A DNA stretch of 7,661 nucleotides from CAYRHN01 sp964424115 (GCA_964424115.1 CAYRHN010000044.1:1-7661); one strand, 5' to 3'; shown: positions 1-6,997, counted from the first letter of the stretch. The notes: a model not told the origin generated them from the sequence alone. Program-made: numbers and translations.

Positions 1-25
1 CATCCCGCTTCTTCTTCCTCCTCCT

Positions 26-60
26 GACTTTCGCTCAAAGAGCCAAAGTCCAGGCTTTTT
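26..60 (+). terminator. Putative intrinsic terminator of a convergent gene at the left edge
   Basis: The stem pairs 26-36 with 40-50 (GACTTT-C-GCTC / GAGC-C-AAAGTC, one C-C mismatch, AAA loop). It can be extended by 23-25 pairing with 52-54 around a one-base bulge at 51. A run of five T follows at 56-60 on the plus strand. There is no T-run on the minus side, so it does not look like the terminator of the large minus-strand gene that ends at 74. It would suit a plus-strand gene ending near the edge; one plus frame has a TGA at 25-27. The mismatch and bulge make this only a moderate call. Confidence 0.4.
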
Positions 61-73
61 ATTATGTCTTCGC

Positions 74-3000
74 CTACGGATTGGAAGGGCAGGTGGTGCG
101 GTAAGCATCATCCGGGAAATACAGCTTCCACTCTGCAGCGGTCAGGTTGCGCCCCACCTTGCGGCAGGCCAGCGCCTCGATCTCCTTTACGTCCATCATC
201 CACAGACGCACGGTGCCGTCCATGCTCCCCACCGCCAGCCACTCCCCATCTGGACTGAAGTCCAGACTCTGCGCCTCATCCTCATACCCACCCAACACCA
301 GCGGGGCAGCATCCAAATGAGACAGGCTCCACAAACGGGCGGTGCGGTCGGCGCTGGCGCTCGCCAGCCAAACCCCATCCGGGCTGAAGGCCAGACCGTT
401 GATCCGGTCCTGGTGACCTTGCAGGACAACCGGCGCAGCCTGCCAGTTCTCGGTATTCCACAGGAACACCATATTGTCCCATGCCCCGGAAGCCAGTGTT
501 TTTCCATCCGGACTGAAAACCACGGACGAAATGAAATTGGTATGGCCTTGCAGTTTTAGCGGGGCCTGTGCAAGATCTCGCATTTGGAAAATCCATACTT
601 CCATATCTGCCCCGGCAGCCAGAAGTTGGCTGTCTGGACTGAACGCCAAAGAGATCACATCACTGTTGGCAGAGATCACCTGCGGATCTGCGTTCAGGTC
701 CTGCATATTCCAAACGCGAATGGTGCCGTCCATGCTGCTCGAGGCCAGCCATTTGCCATCCGGGCTGAAAACGATCTTTTGCACCCAATCCGAATGCCCG
801 GCTAGATTGCGAGAGAGCGTCTGATCGTTCATATCCCAGATCGAAATACTGCCGCCGGCATCTCCCACTGCCAGCCAGCGGCTGTCCGGGCTAAACGCCA
901 GGCTGAAGATCAGGCTCCCGTTCCCGGGCAATTTGATAGGCGCCTGATCCAATTTTTGCGGATCGCGTAAGATGATCTGATTCCCTGCTCCGGCCGACGC
1001 CAGCCAATGCCCATCCGGACTATACACCGAAGCCAACACCCAGTCGGTTTGGTCGCGCAGGATGACCGGAAAATCCACCCCACCCAGCATTTTCGGGATC
1101 AAAACAGTTTGTTTTGCCACTGGTGAAGGCCACAGCCGCGCAGAGCCGTCCGCACCGGCGCTGAACAACCATCTGCCATCCCTGCTGAAAGACACCCCGT
1201 AAACGGTATTCTCGTGACCGCGCAGCGAAATTAACGGAGCAGAAGGCTGAAAGACATTCCACAACCGCAAATTGTCCCCTTCCGAACCAATGGCCAGCCA
1301 TTGGCTGTCAGGGCTGAATGCCAGAGCATACACCTGGTCGTGATAGCCGCTCAGCACCGTTGGTTCTGCCGCAGGATCTTTCAGATTCCACAGCACCACC
1401 AGGTTATCAATACTGCCTGAAGCCAGCCATTTTCCATCCACGCTCAACGTAACTGCAAAAACTTCGCGGCTGTGTTTTACATATTCATGCTGTGATGAAA
1501 AAGGCGCCGTTCCTTTCGAAAGATCATATAACCGGACGCCCCCAACCCAATCTCCGGTTGCCAGGCTCTTTCCATCTGCGCTTAAAGATAGGCTGGCGAT
1601 CGGCTGATCTTGCTGCACCAGCAGGCGCGGCGCAGCCTCCCAATGACTTGTATCCCAAGCTTGCACCTCTCCTGATGCATTGGAAGCCACCAGCCAGCTC
1701 CCATAGCCTGCTTCCGCTTCCAACGGACTGAATGCCAGCGCCAATACCACCGTACTTCCACTTTCCTGTAGAATCCGCGGCGGTGCCGAAAGGTCCTTCA
1801 CATCCCAGACGAGCAGCCGGCCATTTGCATCGGAAGCCGCCAACCACTTGTTAAACCCCTGCTGGCTGGAAGCAGGGCTGAAGGCGAGACCGTAGACCGA
1901 ATCGGTCCCCACAACCAGGGTGGCGGGCTGCAGCTCTGCGGCAGAAAGATCCCACAAATAGATCATGCCCTGGTTGGTCCCCGCAGCTGCCCAGGGATGA
2001 TCCGTCCAGGGCGCCAGTGTCGCGGTTTCGAATTGACCGTCGATCTGGATTAACGGGAGAGCACGGTTGCGCGTCAAGGATTCGTAGAGCGCATCCAGCG
2101 CGGATGTATTGTCTTTTCCTATCCGAACGGCTTCAAGCCCCAACAATAACGCACGTTGGGGATATTGGTCGGCCAGGTTGAGCACCTGGGCCGCCAGTTG
2201 GCCGGCGCGCGCCTGTTGGGCATTGTGTTGGGCCTGGTTGGCAAAGATCAAGCTGATCACCGCAAAGGCCGCCGCCACCAAAAGCGCCGCCGCCAACCCG
2301 ATCGCGCCCCGCCGCAAGCGCCCGGCCAGGCGGGACTGCACCTCGGCGCGTTCCCGCTCCGCTTCCGCCAGGCGCTGGGCTGCCGCCAGCTCTCGCTGGC
2401 GCTGCGCCTCGCGTTCATCAGCCTCTCGCTGCGCCAGGGCCGCCGAACGGTCGATGAATTCGCGTTCCAGCGGATTGAGCAGGTCAGCATGCCCGGCCGC
2501 CCATTCCTGGATCTCGGCCAGGCGTGCCCCCCGGAAGAGCAGCCCTTCGTCGCGTTCCATCTGTACCCATTCCTGGGCTGCTTCGGTCGTTTTCCGTTGA
2601 ATGCGCAGCCCCTGGCGGTCCTCGTCCAGCCACTGGCGCAGGGTGGGCCACTCGCGGATCAAGGCTTCGTGCGCCACCTGGGCGTAGCCCTCATCCACCG
2701 TCACCAGCCGCGCCTCGGTCAGGCGGCGAAGCACCAGATCCGCCTGGGCGGCTTTCCCGGACTGAGGGCGTAATTCATCCAGCGAAACTCGCCGCCGTGT
2801 ATCCTGGCCATTCTCTCCGGGTTGGATCATGCGCAGCAGCATACTGCGCGCGGTCTGGGCTTCTTCCGGGGTCAGACGCTTATAAAGCGACTCGGCTGTT
2901 TTGGCGATCGCCCGCCGCACGCCGCCGGATTCAGCGTAACTCTCCAGGGTCATGGTGTGGCCGCTGCGGTTCTTCCAGGTTTCCAGCAAGGCATGGGAAA

Positions 3001-4858
3001 GCAGCGGCAGCGCACCGGGTTCCTCCCCGGCATCGCGGATCAAAAGATCCACAATCCCCGGCTCGAATTTCCAGCCGTTGCGCTGGGCCGGTTCCTCGAT
3101 CGCCTGGCGCAGTTCCTCGCGGTTCATCGGCCCAATATATTCCTGATATGCTGAGATCGCCTCACGCAGGTCTTCATATTGCGCGCAGTCGGCGTAGAAA
3201 TCCGCCCGGAAGATGATCACCAGCACCAGGCTGCCCCGTCCGTGTGGTCCACCGGCATGCAACAGCGCCTCAACGAACTTGCACCGCTCTTCCCCGTCCT
3301 GGCAAAGAGAAAACACTTCCTCGAATTGATCCACCACCAGCAGCAGCCGTTTCGCGGAGCGATTCTTGGCCAGGATACGCCGCGCCGCCAGGTCCAGGGC
3401 TGCCGGGTCGGCTCGCAGTTCATCCGCCAGCTTGCGCACCGCACCGAGCGCAGCCCCCTCGGGTGCCAGGCTGGCCGCCAGGGAGAGGAAAGGCTGGTCG
3501 GTGGGGGTGAGGATATGCACCGGCCAATCCATGCAGCCAACCGGCAGCAGCGGCGAACTGCTGAGGGTGCGCTTGCCCTGCAAGACGGGAACCAGCCCCG
3601 CCCGCACCAGCGAGGATTTCCCGCTGCCGGAAGCCCCCACTACTGCCAGGAAAGGAAACTGTCCCAACCGTTCTGCCAACACCCCGATCAAGCGGTCACG
3701 GCCGTAGAACAGATCGCTATCCGATTCACTGAAATATTCCAGACCCTTGAAGGGCGCTACACCTTCCGCCGGCGGCTTGCGCATCGGCACGGTCATCTGC
3801 CCTTCAATAACATAGCCGCCGTTATCCAGGAAGCGCAGCATACGATCTACTTTACTCTCGATCCGTGCAGTACCTGCTGCTAGCGTATCCAGGCGCGAGA
3901 GCACTTCGCGGTGTTGAGCGATCACCCGCTCGGTCAGCCCGTCGAAGCCCTCATCCAATTTCTTTTCGATCTGCCCGGTAGCACTGAGCAGGTCTGCCAT
4001 GCTGTCCGACCAGGCTACCAATGCCGGCCCCTGTGGCTGCGCCACCAGCTCATCCAGGCGCGCCATCAACGCATTTTGCCCCGCAGAGACCTCCCCCACC
4101 ACCGCGCGCAAGGATTCCAGCGACAGACGGTTGAACGAACACCAGGCATCGGTACGCTTCTTCAACAATTCGCCCAGATGCAATAACGTACGGTCCAGCA
4201 AACGCAGGCGCAGGTGAGGCTCCAGGTCGATTGCTTCATTTAAAAGGGATTTATATTGGGAGAGGAATGGAGTGATATTTTCCTCGAAGAATAACGAATT
4301 CAACTTCGACGGATTTTCAGCCAACAAATAGGTTTGCGCTTTGGAAGATTCCATATCCCCGGGAGGTTCCAGCGGCAGGATCTCTTGCATCGTGACGGCC
4401 TTTTCCATTGCGCGCAAACACTCCACCACCTGCCCCATCAATAAATTCCCGGCGATCCGTTCTTTTTTTGCCGGATGGCAGCCTGGATAGAATACCTCAT
4501 CCGGCACCTGGCGCGGGTGGCTGCGCCAAACCTGCGGGAAACATACTGCCCCACCAATATCGTGTAGTCCTTCAATTAACGCGTCCCGAAAGGCCGTCTG
4601 CAAATCGTAATTCAGACGTTCCTTTTCATTGGGGGGCAGTTGATTGACTGTTTTCTTGGTGACAGAGGTCAACGATTCACGCGCTGCCACAGTGGAGAGG
4701 CTCTTTACCAGGTCGGTGGCAAAAGGCAATGCGCTGCCAGTCAGCCCGCCCAGGAATCCGCCGATCAACGTTCCCACCGGCCCTGCCAAAGCCGTCCCAG
4801 CCACGGTGAGCACCGCACGGGTGATGGCATTTACGTTCAGGTTAATGTTCATAGGCAT
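74..4858 (-). CDS. nSTAND-type P-loop NTPase with glycine-zipper N-terminus, one TM helix and 14 WD40 blades
   Basis: A 1594-residue signalling-type STAND NTPase; the specific function is unknown. Domains in order: residues 12-50 are a hydrophobic Gly-rich segment with an exact GxxxGxxxGxxxG zipper (G29, G33, G37, G41). About 75-290 is mostly helical. About 293-346 is a predicted coiled coil. About 369-780 is the nSTAND NTPase core, with FYGRD (384-388), Walker A GASGSGKSS (408-416, K414), Walker B LLLVVDQFEE (505-514), RADFY (551-555), and the winged-helix signatures PLLSHALLETW (618-628) and VAHEALIREW (728-737). About 803-850 is a charged Ala/Arg/Glu coiled coil, and 851-873 a transmembrane helix. 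About 943-1556 holds 14 WD40 blades, and a Cys-containing tail ends the protein. STAND proteins act as ATP-driven switches that oligomerise when the repeat sensor binds a ligand; this is family knowledge, not shown here. Start ATG 4858 directly follows the TAA of the upstream gene with only a poor Shine-Dalgarno, implying translational coupling. An ATG two codons in (4852) is an alternative. Stop is TAG. The ORF is intact with all catalytic motifs. Confidence 0.92.
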   Translation of the reverse strand: MPMNINLNVNAITRAVLTVAGTALAGPVGTLIGGFLGGLTGSALPFATDLVKSLSTVAARESLTSVTKKTVNQLPPNEKERLNYDLQTAFRDALIEGLHDIGGAVCFPQVWRSHPRQVPDEVFYPGCHPAKKERIAGNLLMGQVVECLRAMEKAVTMQEILPLEPPGDMESSKAQTYLLAENPSKLNSLFFEENITPFLSQYKSLLNEAIDLEPHLRLRLLDRTLLHLGELLKKRTDAWCSFNRLSLESLRAVVGEVSAGQNALMARLDELVAQPQGPALVAWSDSMADLLSATGQIEKKLDEGFDGLTERVIAQHREVLSRLDTLAAGTARIESKVDRMLRFLDNGGYVIEGQMTVPMRKPPAEGVAPFKGLEYFSESDSDLFYGRDRLIGVLAERLGQFPFLAVVGASGSGKSSLVRAGLVPVLQGKRTLSSSPLLPVGCMDWPVHILTPTDQPFLSLAASLAPEGAALGAVRKLADELRADPAALDLAARRILAKNRSAKRLLLVVDQFEEVFSLCQDGEERCKFVEALLHAGGPHGRGSLVLVIIFRADFYADCAQYEDLREAISAYQEYIGPMNREELRQAIEEPAQRNGWKFEPGIVDLLIRDAGEEPGALPLLSHALLETWKNRSGHTMTLESYAESGGVRRAIAKTAESLYKRLTPEEAQTARSMLLRMIQPGENGQDTRRRVSLDELRPQSGKAAQADLVLRRLTEARLVTVDEGYAQVAHEALIREWPTLRQWLDEDRQGLRIQRKTTEAAQEWVQMERDEGLLFRGARLAEIQEWAAGHADLLNPLEREFIDRSAALAQREADEREAQRQRELAAAQRLAEAERERAEVQSRLAGRLRRGAIGLAAALLVAAAFAVISLIFANQAQHNAQQARAGQLAAQVLNLADQYPQRALLLGLEAVRIGKDNTSALDALYESLTRNRALPLIQIDGQFETATLAPWTDHPWAAAGTNQGMIYLWDLSAAELQPATLVVGTDSVYGLAFSPASSQQGFNKWLAASDANGRLLVWDVKDLSAPPRILQESGSTVVLALAFSPLEAEAGYGSWLVASNASGEVQAWDTSHWEAAPRLLVQQDQPIASLSLSADGKSLATGDWVGGVRLYDLSKGTAPFSSQHEYVKHSREVFAVTLSVDGKWLASGSIDNLVVLWNLKDPAAEPTVLSGYHDQVYALAFSPDSQWLAIGSEGDNLRLWNVFQPSAPLISLRGHENTVYGVSFSRDGRWLFSAGADGSARLWPSPVAKQTVLIPKMLGGVDFPVILRDQTDWVLASVYSPDGHWLASAGAGNQIILRDPQKLDQAPIKLPGNGSLIFSLAFSPDSRWLAVGDAGGSISIWDMNDQTLSRNLAGHSDWVQKIVFSPDGKWLASSSMDGTIRVWNMQDLNADPQVISANSDVISLAFSPDSQLLAAGADMEVWIFQMRDLAQAPLKLQGHTNFISSVVFSPDGKTLASGAWDNMVFLWNTENWQAAPVVLQGHQDRINGLAFSPDGVWLASASADRTARLWSLSHLDAAPLVLGGYEDEAQSLDFSPDGEWLAVGSMDGTVRLWMMDVKEIEALACRKVGRNLTAAEWKLYFPDDAYRTTCPSNP
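191..2032 (-). repeat. Fourteen WD40 repeat units (two predicted seven-bladed propellers)
   Basis: This is the coding repeat array for residues about 943-1556. Most units contain a form of [LV]xFSPDGxWLASGSxDGxxRLW followed by a linker of the form xxAxPxxLxGHxDxV. On the DNA this shows as a recurring plus-strand CCATCCGG(A/G)CTGAA word, for example near 377, 505 and 756. Counting the strand-c/d WD positions gives 14 blades. Blades 1-7 and 8-14 are separated by an unusually long linker (residues about 1244-1272), so two closed seven-bladed propellers fit best. The WD dipeptide varies by blade: WD, WN, YD, WP, RD, FQ, WS and WM all occur. Blades 8 (RD) and 11 (FQ) are the most degenerate, so the units are old and diverged rather than a recent identical expansion. 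Confidence 0.9.
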
Positions 4859-6118
4859 TTAACGGTTTTTACACTTCTGGGGTTCAGTTTGAACGCATTT
4901 GAGTGGAACATAACCCTGACCTTCCTTCCCTACATGCATCTGCATCCCATTCTGATCCGTGTAATTGTACTCATCCATCCGAGCAGTAACATCACATGAG
5001 ACCATATCCTTGTAACCATTAATAGTTGAAGTATGGCTGCAATCGCAGTTGTTCCAATCTTCCAGGTGATCGCGAACTTCAGCGCAGGGATCGTTGCCCA
5101 ATAAATCGCCTCCCGAACCATTGCTCAAGGCGTCCACCGCCAGTCCAATCGCAGCGCCTCCCAGAGCCAGAGCAGCGATTGCCCCTATCCATGACATTGC
5201 AGAGCTTTTCTTGGCCGCCGGCTCAGTTGCCTTAGCGAAGACAGGTGTAGCCACTGCCCCCACAGCTCGCGCCGTAGAACCCGGATCGAACGCTGCCGGG
5301 CTGTTGGCGGGAGCGGAAGGAATGTAAATCGTCTCACTGAATGGCGGGAAAGTCCGCTGCCCAGGTAAAACCGCCTTCTTTGTCGGCTTGCTTAAGATGA
5401 TGATTCCTGCAAACGAGGCTATTACAATACCTATGATCGCGCCGAAAAAGAGCCAATCCTCCTGGCTGATATAGATCCAGGTGGAATATTGGTACAGTTT
5501 ATAGGCTCCAAAGATCAAAGAAGCAATAAATACGATCAAAGAAAGCCATAAGAAAAAGCGGCGCGTGCTTTTCTTCTTTTCCTCCTGAGAAGGAGGTAAG
5601 GGGATTCCCCTTTCCGTCTGCGCCTGGGTCCCCGAAGGGCGTTTACTGAATACGACCACGCCAACCAACGCCAGCAGCGCCACTCCACCCGCGATGCCCA
5701 ACGTCAACCAATCCTCCCTGCCTACATAGATCCAGGTTGAATACTGGTACAGCTTATAGGCAGCGAAGATCAAGGAGATAATAAAAACCGCCAGGGAAAG
5801 CCACATCAGCCCGCTGTGCGCGGCGTTCTTCTGATCCTCCTCGGGGCGGGTATTCCAGGTATTCATCATTGTAGATGGAGCGACAGAAGGGCTTGCTGGA
5901 GGCGTCGCCCCCCAAACTGGCTGCGGAGAATCCACGCCTTGTTCCGAAAGCGTTTCAGAAGACACTGCCGGGGTGGCCTTTTCCAACCCCTGCTCCGGCT
6001 CAGATTCTGGAAGCTCTACTGCTTCATTAAAAATTTCGGCGCCGCAGGAATAACAAAACCGATGGGACGCCTTGTTCTTTGCTCCACAGGCAGTGCAATA
6101 GATTACATTTAAGTTCAT
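4859..6118 (-). CDS. Zinc-ribbon multi-pass membrane protein with internally duplicated TM module and Cys-rich tail
   Basis: A 419-residue protein that I do not recognise as a named family beyond its zinc ribbon. Residues 7-27 form a short zinc ribbon (C8-x2-C11-x10-C22-x2-C25), as found at the N-terminus of many bacterial membrane proteins. A Pro/Ser/Glu-rich linker follows (about 35-100). Two copies of a two-helix hairpin come next: residues 106-159 and 191-244 align without gaps, 32 of 54 identical, and both carry KLYQYSTWIY then EDWL between the helices. A second low-complexity linker (about 250-305) leads to a fifth hydrophobic helix (about 309-328). The tail (331-419) has six cysteines (C345, C358, C360, C375, C408, C416). 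With a cytosolic zinc ribbon, five helices would put this tail outside the membrane, where disulfides could form; that topology is inferred. The ATG at 6118 is preceded closely by AGAGGG, a short-spaced ribosome site. It is co-transcribed with, and stop-to-start adjacent to, the STAND NTPase gene, which suggests a shared job. Confidence 0.85.
   Translation of the reverse strand: MNLNVIYCTACGAKNKASHRFCYSCGAEIFNEAVELPESEPEQGLEKATPAVSSETLSEQGVDSPQPVWGATPPASPSVAPSTMMNTWNTRPEEDQKNAAHSGLMWLSLAVFIISLIFAAYKLYQYSTWIYVGREDWLTLGIAGGVALLALVGVVVFSKRPSGTQAQTERGIPLPPSQEEKKKSTRRFFLWLSLIVFIASLIFGAYKLYQYSTWIYISQEDWLFFGAIIGIVIASFAGIIILSKPTKKAVLPGQRTFPPFSETIYIPSAPANSPAAFDPGSTARAVGAVATPVFAKATEPAAKKSSAMSWIGAIAALALGGAAIGLAVDALSNGSGGDLLGNDPCAEVRDHLEDWNNCDCSHTSTINGYKDMVSCDVTARMDEYNYTDQNGMQMHVGKEGQGYVPLKCVQTEPQKCKNR
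5387..5803 (-). repeat. Internal tandem duplication of a two-helix membrane module
   Basis: The two copies lie at 5642-5803 (residues 106-159) and 5387-5548 (residues 191-244), offset by 85 codons. They share 32 of 54 residues with no indels. Identity is concentrated in the first helix and the loop, where AYKLYQYSTWIY is identical over 12 residues. The second helices have diverged but kept hydrophobicity. The DNA also retains long matching stretches around 5471-5548 and 5728-5803, consistent with an in-gene duplication rather than convergence. Confidence 0.9.
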
Positions 6119-6158
6119 ACGCCCTCTGAGTGGTATGGATATCTAAGGAGACACCTTG

Positions 6159-6167
6159 ATTATAGCA
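6159..6167 (-). promoter_or_regulatory. Extended -10 promoter of the zinc-ribbon/STAND operon
   Basis: On the minus strand a perfect TATAAT (6164-6159) is preceded by TGC, giving the extended -10 form TGnTATAAT. No good -35 hexamer lies at 16-18 bases. TTGATC is present but only 13 bases away. An extended -10 can compensate for this. Transcription would start near 6152, leaving about 33 bases of leader. No LexA-type GAAC-N4-GTTC operator is seen here. Confidence 0.6.
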
Positions 6168-6194
6168 CCGCTTCACAGATCAATAATGAGGCTT

Positions 6195-6228
6195 AAAAAA
6201 CAACCCCGCCGGGATTCCGGCGGGGTTG
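6195..6228 (-). terminator. Intrinsic terminator of lexA
   Basis: A perfect 12-bp GC-rich stem (6201-6212 with 6217-6228; CAACCCCGCCGG) closes a four-base loop. On the minus strand it is followed directly by six T (6200-6195). It lies 20 bases beyond the lexA stop and insulates lexA from the next minus-strand promoter at 6159-6167. Confidence 0.93.
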
Positions 6229-6247
6229 CCAATCATTCAAGGGCGGT

Positions 6248-6919
6248 TCAGGCGGCTACCGTGGGCACCTGGCGGATGACCATCACCACTTTACCCATGA
6301 TACGTAACTGCTTGGGGTTATCGATATAAATCGGCTTCATGGTCGGATTGGCAGGCTGGAGACGAACGCGGTTGTTCTCGCGGTAGAAATACTTGAGAGT
6401 AGTCTCGTTATTATCGTCCAGCCAGACGGCCACCATTTCACCATCACGGGCATCGCTGGCAGCCTTCATGATCACAATATCCCCGTCGTTGATCATCGCA
6501 TCGATCATGGAATCCCCGCGGACTTCAAGGGCAAAGAGTTCGCTGACCTTCTCGCGGGCGGGCAGCATAGTGCGTGCCACTTCCACCGTGCTTTCGGGAT
6601 CAAAGTAGGCGGTATCGGTCTCAGGCATGGGAATTGGAGCACTGGCAACGATGGGACCCAGGATCGGGATGGTGAAGACATCCCGGGCAGGGGCCTGCAC
6701 CAGGCGGATGCCGCGCGAGACGCGGTCATTGCGCTCGATCATCCCCATTTTTTCCAGGGCTTCCAGATAATACTTGATCAACGAGGTGGACTTCACCCCG
6801 ATCTGGTCGCCGATCTCGCGGATGGAGGGAGAAAAGCCGTTCTTCCCCTGATATTCACCCACAAACTTGAGGATTCTGCGATGCCGTTCGCTTAAGCCTT
6901 CACTGCGTCTGACCATCAT
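6248..6919 (-). CDS. lexA: LexA repressor, SOS regulator with autoproteolytic S24 domain
   Basis: A 223-residue LexA. It represses SOS genes and is inactivated by self-cleavage stimulated by RecA filaments (family knowledge). Residues about 1-72 are the winged helix-turn-helix DNA-binding domain, with PSIREIGDQIGVKSTSLIKY matching the LexA HTH pattern. Residues about 80-220 are the S24 peptidase domain. The catalytic serine is S137 in RGDSM and the lysine is K176 in TTLKYF, both present. The expected scissile bond falls at A92-S93 within GPIVASAP, an Ala-Ser pair where most LexA proteins have Ala-Gly. The chosen start (ATG 6919) follows AAGGAG with six bases of spacing. The next codon is also ATG (6916) and could be used. 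The open frame continues upstream to 6997, but that would translate the promoter and operator, so it is rejected. The gene is monocistronic, with its own terminator downstream. Confidence 0.95.
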   Translation of the reverse strand: MMVRRSEGLSERHRRILKFVGEYQGKNGFSPSIREIGDQIGVKSTSLIKYYLEALEKMGMIERNDRVSRGIRLVQAPARDVFTIPILGPIVASAPIPMPETDTAYFDPESTVEVARTMLPAREKVSELFALEVRGDSMIDAMINDGDIVIMKAASDARDGEMVAVWLDDNNETTLKYFYRENNRVRLQPANPTMKPIYIDNPKQLRIMGKVVMVIRQVPTVAA

Positions 6920-6925
6920 AGTGCG

Positions 6926-6931
6926 CTCCTT
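6926..6931 (-). promoter_or_regulatory. Ribosome binding site setting the lexA start
   Basis: AAGGAG sits six bases before ATG 6919. It decides for the 223-residue form over an upstream in-frame ATG at 6997, which lies within the -35 element. Confidence 0.8.
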
Positions 6932-6968
6932 CTCAAATACGAACTCTTTTTCTATATTACCTAGCAAT

Positions 6969-6997
6969 ACTATACACGAACAAATGTTCTTTGTCAA
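6969..6997 (-). promoter_or_regulatory. lexA promoter (sigma-70/A type)
   Basis: On the minus strand: a consensus -35 TTGACA (6997-6992), a 17-base spacer and TATAGT (6974-6969, five of six matching TATAAT). The predicted start is near 6962, giving a leader of about 43 bases that contains AAGGAG. The LexA operator lies entirely within the spacer, so bound LexA would block RNA polymerase. Confidence 0.88.
6977..6990 (-). promoter_or_regulatory. LexA operator (SOS box)
   Basis: CGAACAAATGTTCT on the plus strand matches the Gram-positive SOS box CGAACRNRYGTTYG at 13 of 14 positions, and its GAAC-N4-GTTC core is perfectly palindromic. Lying between the -35 and -10 of lexA, it predicts negative autoregulation. 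It is about 80 bases from the putative -10 of the divergent OsmC gene, so control of that gene is doubtful. Confidence 0.9.

Noticed and set aside
3..104. Plus-strand frame ending at TAA 102-104 as the tail of a convergent gene
   Set aside because: It overlaps the end of the NTPase gene and runs through the hairpin and T-run; too short inside the window to support.
191..2032. Repetitive plus-strand CCATCCGG-type words as a CRISPR array or mobile repeat
   Set aside because: The repeats are diverged, in frame, and encode WD40 blades; there are no constant repeats with unique spacers.
2109..3883. Several long plus-strand open frames (2156-2773, 2524-3216, 3179-3883)
   Set aside because: They are antisense to the conserved ATPase core, have no ribosome sites, and are low-complexity Arg/Ala/Pro/Ser-rich, as expected for shadows of GC-rich codons.
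6119..6194. SOS control of the zinc-ribbon/STAND operon because it neighbours lexA
   Set aside because: No GAAC-N4-GTTC operator is present near its promoter, and the lexA terminator separates the two units.
6920..6997. 26-residue N-terminal extension of LexA
   Set aside because: It would translate the -35, operator and -10 of the lexA promoter; a strong AAGGAG precedes ATG 6919 and the LexA domain begins there.
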